Under the pieces are notes generated by a model, which had not been told where the DNA came from, made no database searches, and saw only the letters and a list, made by a program, of their open reading frames with translations. From Granulicella arctica (GTDB lineage Bacteria; Acidobacteriota; Terriglobia; Terriglobales; Acidobacteriaceae), in contig NZ_JAGTUT010000001.1 of the NCBI RefSeq assembly GCF_025685605.1, forward strand, positions 3,968,001-4,032,000: a stretch of 64,000 bases of DNA. Direction: 5' to 3'. Shown piece after piece: positions 17,540 to 26,125 of this stretch. The position numbers were made by a program, and so were the translations under genes. The stretch's first letter is position 1. Every line of letters starts with the position of its first letter.

Positions 17540-19138
17540 ATGATGAAGTTGTTGAGAGATGTACTGCTGTCTACCTTGGGTGCGTCGCTGCTGCTTGCTT
17601 CTGTATCGTCTGTGGCCGCGGCGCAGAGTTTGAGTGCGGCGGAGTTGACGAATCCTCCGGCGGATAGCTGGCCCGGATATCACGGCGACTACTCCGGCAA
17701 ACGGCATAGTCCACTGACGCAGATCAATCCGCAGAATGTCGGCACGCTTGGACTCGCGTGGGCCTTTCAGACGAATCAGTCCAACCAGATCAAGTCAACG
17801 CCGATCCTGGTCGATGGGGTGCTGTACTTTACGGTGCCGGACAATATCTGGGCGGTCGATGCGCGGTCGGGACACATGCTTTGGAAGTACACCTATCCGC
17901 CGAACGATGGTTTGCATATCGGGCATCGCGGCGTCGGGATGTACAAGGGCTGGCTCTACTTCCTGACACCCGACGGACACCTTGTCTCGCTCAATGCGAA
18001 GGACGGGACGGTTCGCTGGAACGTGGTCGTGGCGGATGTGAAGAAGGGCTATTGGACGACGATGGCTCCGCTGGTGGTGAAGGATCACGTGATCGTTGGT
18101 GTCTCGGGCGACTTCGACAATCTGACGGGCTATCTTCAGTCGATCGATCCGGAGACCGGGAAGCTGCAGTGGCAGTGGAACTCGACGCCTCCTGTTGGAA
18201 CGCCGAACAGCACGACCGGCGGCATGACGTGGATGACCGGGACGTATGATCCGTCGCTGAATTTGATCTATTGGGGTACGGGTAATCCGACGCCGGTGCT
18301 GCAGGGAAAGAGCAGACCGGGCGATGACCTTTATACGTGCAGCATTGTGGCGCTTGATCCGGACACGGGTAAGCTGACGTGGGCCTTCCAGGTGTCACCG
18401 CACGATACCCACGACTGGGATGCGGTGGAGACGCCGGTGCTCGTCGATGGGATGTTCAAGGGACAGCAGAAGAAGATGCTGATGCAGACCTCGCGCAATG
18501 GCTACTTCTTCGTGCTCGACAGGACCAACGGAAAGAGCCTGCTGACGACGCCGTTCGGCCCGGTTAACTGGTCGCTCGGCGTGGACAAAGAAGGGCGGCC
18601 GATCCCGAATCCTAAGAAGGAGCCCGCTCCTGATGGTCGCATTATCGCTCCGGATGAAGGCGGCATGACAAACTATCGGTCGCCGAGCTTCGACCCGAAG
18701 ACGGGTCTGTTCGTGGTCGATGCGCACCCGAGCTGGAGCATCTATTTCGCCAAGGAGGCCGATGGCCAGTACGGCTGGGCCGGGGCGGATTACGGGCTGT
18801 GGGGCAAGGGTGTGATCGAGGCGATTGACTACCAGACGGGCAAGATCCGCTGGAGCCATGATGTTGGTAAGGGTGGATCGGGCGCGGGCGTGCTGACGAC
18901 GGAGTCCGGACTGACCTTCACGGGTGACGCCTCCGGTAGCGTGCTGGCGTTGGATACTTCAAACGGGAACACGCTGTGGCATGCGGGTACGGGTTCGCCG
19001 ATGCAGAGTTCCCCGATTACGTACGAGTTGGATGGACGGCAATATACGGTGACCAGCAGTGGCGGTGTGGTATTTGCCTGGGCGCTGCCTGAGGCGACGC
19101 ACTCGTCGGCGCCGCAAGCGGGTATGGGCACGAAGTAG
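17540..19138 (+). CDS. Secreted PQQ-dependent dehydrogenase
   Basis: A 532-residue quinoprotein dehydrogenase with an eight-bladed propeller: repeated blade motifs such as GTLGLAWAFQTNQ, GTVRWNVVV and TGKIRWSHDVGKGGSGAG. It belongs to the methanol/ethanol/glucose-type family. A signal peptide precedes SVAAAQS near residue 30. There is no haem c motif in this protein, unlike the paralogue at 34457; the cytochrome just upstream probably supplies that function. Last gene of the thuA operon, followed by a strong terminator. The alcohol or sugar substrate cannot be read from sequence. Confidence 0.9.
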   Translation: MMKLLRDVLLSTLGASLLLASVSSVAAAQSLSAAELTNPPADSWPGYHGDYSGKRHSPLTQINPQNVGTLGLAWAFQTNQSNQIKSTPILVDGVLYFTVPDNIWAVDARSGHMLWKYTYPPNDGLHIGHRGVGMYKGWLYFLTPDGHLVSLNAKDGTVRWNVVVADVKKGYWTTMAPLVVKDHVIVGVSGDFDNLTGYLQSIDPETGKLQWQWNSTPPVGTPNSTTGGMTWMTGTYDPSLNLIYWGTGNPTPVLQGKSRPGDDLYTCSIVALDPDTGKLTWAFQVSPHDTHDWDAVETPVLVDGMFKGQQKKMLMQTSRNGYFFVLDRTNGKSLLTTPFGPVNWSLGVDKEGRPIPNPKKEPAPDGRIIAPDEGGMTNYRSPSFDPKTGLFVVDAHPSWSIYFAKEADGQYGWAGADYGLWGKGVIEAIDYQTGKIRWSHDVGKGGSGAGVLTTESGLTFTGDASGSVLALDTSNGNTLWHAGTGSPMQSSPITYELDGRQYTVTSSGGVVFAWALPEATHSSAPQAGMGTK

Positions 19139-19150
19139 GCGTAGCAGTAA

Positions 19151-19188
19151 AAGGTCGGCAGTCCCGTGCCTGGGCTGCCGACCTTTTT
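19151..19188 (+). terminator. Rho-independent terminator of the thuA-PQQ operon
   Basis: AAGGTCGGCAG (19151-19161) pairs perfectly with CTGCCGACCTT (19175-19185), followed by TTTTT to 19188. Read on the minus strand the same stem is followed by TTTT, so it can also stop transcripts from narK, whose stop codon is at 19199. This is the clearest intrinsic terminator in the window. Confidence 0.9.
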
Positions 19189-19198
19189 GCTTAAGTAA

Positions 19199-20452
19199 TC
19201 AGTCTGCCGCGAAGGTTGCGGCTTCCTGCAAGCTGTGGACGGGAGTGACGATGCGCGCCCGGCCACCGGGTCCTACCCAGGTCTTGATCCAACTGCGGGA
19301 TACCAGCCTGAGCATGAGAAGGATCGCAAATGCTAGTCCGGCGTAGCACGTGAAGCCAATCGCGTAGGAGCCGGTGTGCTGTTTGGACTGGCTGAGGGCG
19401 AGGGGAAGGATGGAGCCACCGAGTGCGCCGATTTCGCCGATCATGCCGCCAGCGACGGCGGTGGTGAGGGGCCAGCGGAGGGGGACCATCTGGAAGGTGG
19501 CACCGTTGCCGGCGCCGAGGGCGGCGAAGCACAGCATGAAGAAGGCAGTTGTGATGGTGAGGGAAGGTGCAGTTGTGAGGCCAAAGAGACCGGCGATGGC
19601 AATCAGGAATACGACGGAAAGAGTAGTGATGCCGCCGATGCGATCGGCGAACCAGCCGCCGATGACGCGGGTGAGACTGCCGGTGAGGGTAGCAAAGACG
19701 GTGTAGGTGCCGGCCTGGACCTTGGTCATGTGGAACTGGCTGACGTAGAAGGTGGGCAGGAAGGTGGCGAGGCCGATGAAGCCGCCAAAGGTGATGATGT
19801 AGACGAGATTGAAGTACCAGCCATCTTTCTCGACGAGGCATTTGAGGTGGCCGGCGAGGGTCTGGTGTTCGATGTCCGGTGGTTCTTTCGCGAAGAAGAT
19901 CATGGTGGAGAGCGGGAGAAGCATCATGCAGGCAGCGAAGCCATAGACGTGCTGCCAGCCGAAGTGCATGGCGAGGCGAGGGGCGAAGAGGGCGGCGAGG
20001 GCGGTGCCGCTGTTGCCTGCGCCGGCGATCCCCATAGCGAGACCCTTATGTTCCCGAGGGAACCATCCGGAGCCGAGCGAGAGCGCGACGCCGAAGCTGG
20101 CACCGGCCATGCCAAGCAGGACGCCCATGGCGAGGACGTTGTGGAAGGTATGGACGAAGAAGAAGCCGTAGAGCAGGGCAATGATGATGGCCGACATTTC
20201 GACGATGGCGGCATTCTTGCGGCCGATGTACTGCGAGATGACGCCGAGGGGGAAGCGCATGAGCGCGCCAGCCATGGTGGGGACGGCGATCATCAGGCCC
20301 GTCTGCGCGGGGCTGAGGCGGAAGGCTTCGGTGATGAACGGCCCCATTGCGCCGTTGAGCACCCAGATGGCAAAGCTGAAGTCGAAGTAGAGAAAGGCGG
20401 CGAGAAGTGTCGGCGGATGCCCGGACTTCAGAAAGAGTTTATAGCTAGCCAT
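19199..20452 (-). CDS. narK: Nitrate/nitrite transporter, MFS NarK/NasA family
   Basis: A 417-residue major facilitator with about twelve hydrophobic segments. Family features are the first helix FLYFDFSFAIWVLNGAMGPFI and the glycine-rich signature GMAGASFGVALSLGSGWFP near residue 110, with GIAGAGNSGTALAALFAPRL after it. ATG 20452 is chosen because GGAGGA lies eight bases upstream. It lies 110 bp after nasA in the same direction and is the last gene of the nitrate-assimilation operon, importing nitrate and possibly exporting nitrite. Confidence 0.9.
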   Translation of the reverse strand: MASYKLFLKSGHPPTLLAAFLYFDFSFAIWVLNGAMGPFITEAFRLSPAQTGLMIAVPTMAGALMRFPLGVISQYIGRKNAAIVEMSAIIIALLYGFFFVHTFHNVLAMGVLLGMAGASFGVALSLGSGWFPREHKGLAMGIAGAGNSGTALAALFAPRLAMHFGWQHVYGFAACMMLLPLSTMIFFAKEPPDIEHQTLAGHLKCLVEKDGWYFNLVYIITFGGFIGLATFLPTFYVSQFHMTKVQAGTYTVFATLTGSLTRVIGGWFADRIGGITTLSVVFLIAIAGLFGLTTAPSLTITTAFFMLCFAALGAGNGATFQMVPLRWPLTTAVAGGMIGEIGALGGSILPLALSQSKQHTGSYAIGFTCYAGLAFAILLMLRLVSRSWIKTWVGPGGRARIVTPVHSLQEAATFAAD

Positions 20453-20562
20453 GCGAAGGTCCTCCGAGGATGAAGTGTTTTCTGGTGCTTCTGGTCCGAG
20501 AGCATCGTCGTGGATGTTCTTCTGGTGCGGCTTCCGGCAGACACGGCCGGAGAAACTTAGGT

Positions 20563-22728
20563 TTACTTCGCGGTGCTGCGTTCGACGCGAACTGCGCATT
20601 GCTTGAAGTTGGGCTCGCGGGAGATGGGGTCGAAAGCGCCGAGGGTGACGAGATTCGAATTCGACTCGGCGAAGTGGAATGGCATGAAGACCTGGCCCGG
20701 TGCGACGATTGCGGTGATCCGCAGTTCAAGGTGGGTGACTTTGCTTCGCCGCGAGACAACGGTGACGCGGTCGTGGGGGCTCAGCTTCAGGCGTGTTGCG
20801 TCGACGGGATTCATCTCCAGCCACGCGTTCGGCACCATGCGGTTGAGCATCTCGACCTGTGCAGTCTTGGTACGCGTGTGCCAGTGCTCGACGGTGCGGC
20901 CGGTGTTGAGGATGAAGTCGTACTCAGCGTTCGGCTGCTCTGAGAAGGGCTCGCACGGAACCTTGAGGAGTTTGGCACGGCCATCTTCCGTGGGAAAGAT
21001 GCCGTCCTGGTAGAGCCGATCGCCGCCCCACTGCATGCCACCCTTCGCTTCGAGGTCGGCCCAGGTGAACTGGCTGTAGTCGCACATGCGGCCGGCGGAG
21101 ATCCGCTGCCACTCGCGATAGGCATCGTGTGTTGAAGTCCATCCCGGGTAGAGCTTGTTGCGCACACCCAGCCGCTCGGCGATATCAAGGAAAATGTCGA
21201 AGTCGGATCGAGCCTCGCCGGGCGGGGCGACGATGGGATTGACCTTGCTAATGCGTCGCTCGGAGTTGGTGTAGGTCCCCTCCTTTTCGCCCCAGATGGC
21301 GGCGGGTAGAACGAGGTCGGCGTAGTCGCTTGTCGGCGTAGGAAAGAAGCCGTCTTGAACGACGACGAACTTCACGCTGCGCAGCGCCTGCTCCAGCAAG
21401 AGAAAGTTCGGGAAGGAGACGACGGGATTGGTGGCGATGAACCAGAGCGCCTTGATCTTGCCGGAGACCGCGCCCTCGATAATGTCGGGGTAGGCCATGC
21501 CGCGAGCCTGTGGGATCGTGTCGACATCGATGTTCCAAAGCGCTGCCAATTCTTCGCGGTCGGCGGCGTTGTCGTACTTGCGGTAGCCGGGCAGCGACGA
21601 GGTGAAGCCGGTCTCGCGTGTGCCCATGGCGTTGCACTGGCCGGTGATCGAGAAGGGCGACGCACCGACGCGGCCGATGTTCCCGGTGATCAACGCAAGG
21701 TTGTTGATGGCGGCGACGGTGACTGCGCCCTGCGTGGAGTGGTTGACGCCCATGGTCCAGCCGATAAATCCAGCCTTTGCGTTGCCGTATAGTCGGGCGA
21801 CCTTTTCGATCTGCTCGATGCGCAGGCCGGTAACGGTCGAGACGTGCTCGGGTGTGAAGTCGGTGACGAAGCTTGCAAACTCTTCGAATCCAGTGGTGTG
21901 CTGCTGGATGTAGTTGTGGTCGATAAGGCCGTCGCGAATGAGGATGTGCGCGATGCCGTTGATGAGCGCGATGTCGCCACGCGGCTTGATGGCGAGGTGG
22001 ATGTCGGCCATCATGGCAGTTTTGGTGACGCGGGGATCGACGACGATAAGCGTGCGAGTCTTGTCGCGCTCAAGGCGATTGCAGAGGATGGGATGGTTAT
22101 CGGCGATGTTCGCGCCGACGAGGATGATCACGTCGGCGTGCTCGAGATCGGCGTAGCTGCCGGGTGGTCCGTCGCTGCCGAAGGAGAGCTTATACCCGGA
22201 GACGGCACTGGCCATGCAGAGCGTGGTGTTGCCATCATTGTTCGCAGTGCGGAAGCCTAGCTGGACCAGCTTGCCGAGGGTGTAGCACTCCTCCGTCAGC
22301 AACTGGCCGGTGCGGATGACGCCGAGCGAGGAGAGTCCGTGCTCTGCCTGGATTGCGCCGATGCGCTCAACCATGGTGCTCAGCGCTTCGTCCCAGGAGA
22401 CGGGGACGAGCTTGCCCTCCTTGCGCAGCATTGGCTGCTTCGCTCTGCCGGGTGAGGCGAGGATGTGGTGTTCGCTCAGGCCCTTCGGACAGAGCTTGCC
22501 GCGATTGACAGGATGCTCCGGGTTACCGCGCGCGGCGACAGCCTTGCCATCCTTCACGCCGATCAACATGCCGCAGCCAACGGAGCAGTAGCCGCAGGTC
22601 GTCTTCACCCAGGTATCGGCTACGCGCGATGCAGAGATGTGGCCATAGCGATCGTCGTCCGCATAGGCGTACTTCGCCTGTGCGGTGTCGATGCCGGCGA
22701 GCTTACGCAGTTTGGTGAGAAGGCTCAT
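20563..22728 (-). CDS. nasA: Assimilatory nitrate reductase catalytic subunit (molybdopterin)
   Basis: A 721-residue molybdopterin oxidoreductase. The N-terminal [4Fe-4S] motif is CGYCSVGC, then a distal cysteine in GKLCPKGLSEHH. The Mo-bis-MGD domains include the GWTMGVNHSTQGA segment and INNLALITGNIGRVGASPFS, typical of NasA/NarB. The C-terminal molydopterin-dinucleotide domain has LNTGRTVEHWHTRTKT. It has no signal peptide and no C-terminal [2Fe-2S] BFD domain, so it depends on a separate electron donor. The ATG overlaps the stop of the upstream DmsB-DmsC fusion (ATGA), which points to that fusion as partner. The cytoplasmic reaction is nitrate to nitrite. Confidence 0.92.
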   Translation of the reverse strand: MSLLTKLRKLAGIDTAQAKYAYADDDRYGHISASRVADTWVKTTCGYCSVGCGMLIGVKDGKAVAARGNPEHPVNRGKLCPKGLSEHHILASPGRAKQPMLRKEGKLVPVSWDEALSTMVERIGAIQAEHGLSSLGVIRTGQLLTEECYTLGKLVQLGFRTANNDGNTTLCMASAVSGYKLSFGSDGPPGSYADLEHADVIILVGANIADNHPILCNRLERDKTRTLIVVDPRVTKTAMMADIHLAIKPRGDIALINGIAHILIRDGLIDHNYIQQHTTGFEEFASFVTDFTPEHVSTVTGLRIEQIEKVARLYGNAKAGFIGWTMGVNHSTQGAVTVAAINNLALITGNIGRVGASPFSITGQCNAMGTRETGFTSSLPGYRKYDNAADREELAALWNIDVDTIPQARGMAYPDIIEGAVSGKIKALWFIATNPVVSFPNFLLLEQALRSVKFVVVQDGFFPTPTSDYADLVLPAAIWGEKEGTYTNSERRISKVNPIVAPPGEARSDFDIFLDIAERLGVRNKLYPGWTSTHDAYREWQRISAGRMCDYSQFTWADLEAKGGMQWGGDRLYQDGIFPTEDGRAKLLKVPCEPFSEQPNAEYDFILNTGRTVEHWHTRTKTAQVEMLNRMVPNAWLEMNPVDATRLKLSPHDRVTVVSRRSKVTHLELRITAIVAPGQVFMPFHFAESNSNLVTLGAFDPISREPNFKQCAVRVERSTAK

Positions 22729-24329
22729 GCGTGCCTCGTGCGTACAAAGGTGAGCGCCATGTTGAGCGGCACCACAGAGACAAAGAAAAGATAGCGCGCG
22801 AGCAGGATGCCGGTGAATCCACACCCGAGGGCTGCTGCGGAGTGACCGGCTACCGCGAACCCGATGCTGAGCACGATGAGCAGACAGGAGGCAAAGCTGT
22901 GCATCCGTAGAGCGTTGCTTGAGAGGAGCGAGAAAGAGGCTCGTGACTCAAAGGTCTTTGAGCCGCGAAGCCGTACGACACGCACAATCTGATTGACGAG
23001 CCATGCTGAACCTGACAGCAGAATCAACCGCACTGCTTGTGCTGCTGTGCTGAACAGCATTGGACTCTCCTGCAAGAACGTAGGCGTCATCGCGGGGAGA
23101 CTCATGCCTTGCAGCGCGTAAGCCAGAAGTGCTCCAAGCAGAACGGCTGTCAGCATGAAGTCGATCGGGGTGTGGCGCATGTTCCACGAAGGGCGTGCCT
23201 GTACAAGGTAGATCGAGGCGCTAGCGATTGTTCCTGCTAATCCAAAGAGAGCTGCCGACCAGTCAATCGCCGTGAGCAGCATGGCCGGAACGGCGAAGTG
23301 TAGGGCAGTCGCGGCCGTGCAGAGAGCGGCTGCGGACATCGCGCCGAAGAACAGCGTGAAGAGCAGGACCTCGCGGCTCAGCCAGGAGCGTCGCCACATC
23401 TTCAAGGCGCGCCATGCGTAGGCGGGTCGTCCAAGGTGGAGTGTGGAGATGGTCAGCGCGATCGACGTGATGACCAGAAGCAGTGTGAGGCGGATGGTGT
23501 CGAGGCCGTGCCACAGCATCAGCACCCAGAGCGAACCTGCGACGGCCTGCATCAGGGTGGTCATGACGACGAGCGAAAGGTGTGCGTGTTCGAGCGGGAT
23601 CTGGCCACCGTCGACGCGCTCGAGGTTGGTGCCGCTGTTCTCCGGCAGAGTGATGCGCGTGGTCGAGATGGTCTGGCTTGCTGCGGGCATGCCGGGGCTG
23701 TCGGCTGAAGAGTAGTTGTCGCGCCACGCAGCCATGTTGACGATCTCGATCTCGATTGCACCCTCGGGGCAGGCGTTGACGCATGCGGGTTCGAGGCTGT
23801 CTTCAAGCCGTCCTTTGCACATGTCACACTTGCCGACGACGCCGCGCTCCGGATTGAACTGTGGGACGCTGTATGGGCAGTTCCAGACACAATACTGGCA
23901 GCCGATACAAGCATCGGCAGAGTGGACGACGATGCCGGTGACGGGATCTTTCTTGTACGCATCAACGGGGCAGCCGCGGAGGCAGTCGGCATCGAGGCAG
24001 TGATTGCAGCCCATCGAAAGATAGTGCCGCTGCGTATCCGGATACGAGCCGCCTTCAAGTTCGCCGATGCGTCGCCAGAGGATGTCGGCGGGATTGCCGT
24101 TCTGCTCGTTGCAGGCGACCTCGCAGGAGCGACAGCCAATGCACTTCGTCATATCGAAGTGGAAGCGGTACTGCTCGCCCTCCGTGAGCGCACGCCCTGG
24201 CAGCAGGGAAGTGGCCGTGACGACCTCCGCCTGATCCGTGGCGCTGGTGATGACCAGGCCCTCTTCCGTGATGCGCACGAGCGCCGGACTCTGACCATCG
24301 ATAGCCCGTACGTGAAGAGGTAACGCCAA
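22725..24329 (-). CDS. DmsB-type 4x[4Fe-4S] subunit fused to DmsC-type membrane anchor
   Basis: A 534-residue fusion. Residues 55-195 carry sixteen ordered cysteines for four [4Fe-4S] clusters: CIGCRSC (63-69), CNHC (108-111), CIGCQYC (141-147), CDMC (168-171) and the final CVNACP (183-188), as in DmsB/NrfC. Residues 245-534 contain about eight hydrophobic helices matching the DmsC anchor, which normally takes electrons from menaquinol. It lies 38 bp after the diflavin reductase and overlaps nasA by ATGA. It most likely delivers electrons to the nitrate reductase, possibly from the quinol pool. The frame opens with TTG at 24329 and no good SD, so the N-terminus is uncertain. Confidence 0.85.
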   Translation of the reverse strand: MALPLHVRAIDGQSPALVRITEEGLVITSATDQAEVVTATSLLPGRALTEGEQYRFHFDMTKCIGCRSCEVACNEQNGNPADILWRRIGELEGGSYPDTQRHYLSMGCNHCLDADCLRGCPVDAYKKDPVTGIVVHSADACIGCQYCVWNCPYSVPQFNPERGVVGKCDMCKGRLEDSLEPACVNACPEGAIEIEIVNMAAWRDNYSSADSPGMPAASQTISTTRITLPENSGTNLERVDGGQIPLEHAHLSLVVMTTLMQAVAGSLWVLMLWHGLDTIRLTLLLVITSIALTISTLHLGRPAYAWRALKMWRRSWLSREVLLFTLFFGAMSAAALCTAATALHFAVPAMLLTAIDWSAALFGLAGTIASASIYLVQARPSWNMRHTPIDFMLTAVLLGALLAYALQGMSLPAMTPTFLQESPMLFSTAAQAVRLILLSGSAWLVNQIVRVVRLRGSKTFESRASFSLLSSNALRMHSFASCLLIVLSIGFAVAGHSAAALGCGFTGILLARYLFFVSVVPLNMALTFVRTRHA

Positions 24330-24367
24330 AGGGAAGCTCGCTTTCAGTAAGGTGGTTCGTTGAGTTT

Positions 24368-26125
24368 CTAGTAGACGTCGCGGTGGTAGCGTTTGCTGTC
24401 GTGGAGGTTCTGCACGTAGTCCTTTGCAGCTTCTGTGTCGCGTCCGCCGTGCTGCTCGATTACGGTGTGCAGAGCGAGGTCGACATCCTTCGCCATGCGC
24501 GCTGCATCGCCGCAGACGTAGACGCTCGCACCCTCTTCAAGCCATGCGAAGAGCTCCGCACCGGATTCCACCATGCGATCCTGCACATAAATCTTGTGCG
24601 CCTGATCGCGGGAGAAGGCGGTGTCGAGCCGGGTGAGCAGACCGCCTGTCGTCATCTGCTCCAACTCTTCGCGGTAGAGGAAGTCGGTGGCGGCGCTGCG
24701 CTCGCCGAAGAAGAGCCAATTGCGGCCTGTCGCGTTCGTGGCACAACGCTCATGCAGAAAGGCGCGGAACGGGGCGATGCCGGTGCCCGGTCCAATCATG
24801 ATGATGGGCGCAGTGTTGTCCGATGGCAGGCGAAACTTCTTATTCTGCTGGATGTACACCGGCAGGCGGCTACCCACCTCGGCACGGTCAGCAAACATGG
24901 TTGAGCAGACGCCGCCGCGCTCGCGGTTGTGCGAGCGATAGCGAACAACGGCAACCGTTGCGTGAACCTCTCCGGCATGCGCTTTGGGGCTGGAGGAGAT
25001 TGAGTAAAGCCGTGGCGCAAGCTTCGGCAGAAGATCCGCGAGCCGCTGCGCACTTGTGAGGACACCAGGGTATTCGTGGAGCAGATCGATCAGGCCGCGG
25101 TCGTAGAGGTATTGATCCAGATGCGTCTGTTGTTCTGGTTTGAGCAGCGCGAGCAGGCGGTCGCAGCTTCCATCTTTACCGTAGGCATCGACGAGCTTCC
25201 GGCTAAGTCGCGTGATCTGAAGGCGCGTGCCAAGGGCCTCGGAGATCGTGCAGTTGCCGACCTTCGGCAACTCGACGACCTCTTCGCCGCTCAATCCAAC
25301 GAACGTCAGAATCTCGTGGACCAGTGACGGCTCATTCGCTGGAAGTACAGCGAGTGCATCCCCTGCCTCGTATGTCAGGTCAGAGTCTCGCAGGGAGAAA
25401 GCAAGATGCAGCGTCTGCTTGCTGGACACGTCGCAGGTGAGTGCGCGCTTCTCCAGTAGCTCTGCGGCGAACGGATGGTCGCGATGATAGAGGCTGGTGG
25501 CGACGGCCATCGGCGCAGCGCTTGCGGTAGTGGATGCAACGGACGCTACAGTTGCCTGGACGAGCCGTTGCAGGAGATCTGCCTTCCATACTTCGAACGT
25601 TTCATCGACTTCTACATCACACAGAACGGTGGGGGCGAGCTGGCTTGCACCTAGCTTCGCAAGCTGTTGGTCGAGATCAACGCCGAACTTGCAGAAGTGC
25701 TCGTAGTGGCTGTCGCCGAGGGCGAGGACGGAGTAGTTTAACCTGTCGAGGCGTGGTGCTGTGTCGCCGCATAGCAGATCGAAGAAGCTTCGCGCGGGAT
25801 CAGGCGGATCACCCTCACCATAGGTGCTCACCAGCATCAGCGCGCACTCCTCCGTCGCGAGGGCTGATGGCGCATATCCTTCGAGTGACGTAACGCGGGC
25901 GACGTGGCCCTTTAGCTTCAGCTCCTTGGCGATCTTCTTTGCGAGGCGCTCGCTGGTGCCTGTCTGAGAGGCATAGAGGACGGCCACATCGCGACTGACT
26001 GTTGTTGCGGCGGCGGCGGGTGCGGCTTCTGCGGTCGAGTAGAGGCCTGCCAGGAAGCCGTTGAGCCATGCGCGCTGCGCGGGTGCAAAGGGAGCGGAAT
26101 CCGGGATGAAGGGAACGATGCTCAT
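24368..26125 (-). CDS. Diflavin reductase (CysJ-like, NADPH-FAD-FMN)
   Basis: A 585-residue reductase in the order of sulfite reductase flavoprotein. Residues 48-190 are a flavodoxin domain (LYASQTGTSERLAKKIAKEL, STYGEGDPPDPA). The FAD domain has RLYSISSSPKAH near 375, and the NADPH domain has GPGTGIAPFRAFLHER, FFGERS and YVCGDAARMAKDV. It ends in the aromatic residue usual for the family (HRDVY). The ATG overlaps the nirA stop (ATGA), so it is translationally coupled to nirA and probably feeds electrons from NADPH to the nitrite reductase in place of ferredoxin. Symbol cysJ is not given because the context is nitrite reduction. Confidence 0.9.
   Translation of the reverse strand: MSIVPFIPDSAPFAPAQRAWLNGFLAGLYSTAEAAPAAAATTVSRDVAVLYASQTGTSERLAKKIAKELKLKGHVARVTSLEGYAPSALATEECALMLVSTYGEGDPPDPARSFFDLLCGDTAPRLDRLNYSVLALGDSHYEHFCKFGVDLDQQLAKLGASQLAPTVLCDVEVDETFEVWKADLLQRLVQATVASVASTTASAAPMAVATSLYHRDHPFAAELLEKRALTCDVSSKQTLHLAFSLRDSDLTYEAGDALAVLPANEPSLVHEILTFVGLSGEEVVELPKVGNCTISEALGTRLQITRLSRKLVDAYGKDGSCDRLLALLKPEQQTHLDQYLYDRGLIDLLHEYPGVLTSAQRLADLLPKLAPRLYSISSSPKAHAGEVHATVAVVRYRSHNRERGGVCSTMFADRAEVGSRLPVYIQQNKKFRLPSDNTAPIIMIGPGTGIAPFRAFLHERCATNATGRNWLFFGERSAATDFLYREELEQMTTGGLLTRLDTAFSRDQAHKIYVQDRMVESGAELFAWLEEGASVYVCGDAARMAKDVDLALHTVIEQHGGRDTEAAKDYVQNLHDSKRYHRDVY

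Noticed and set aside
19376-20473. A 365-codon plus-strand frame rich in Glu/Gly opposite narK
   Set aside because: The composition is that of an antisense shadow of a transmembrane gene; narK is clear.
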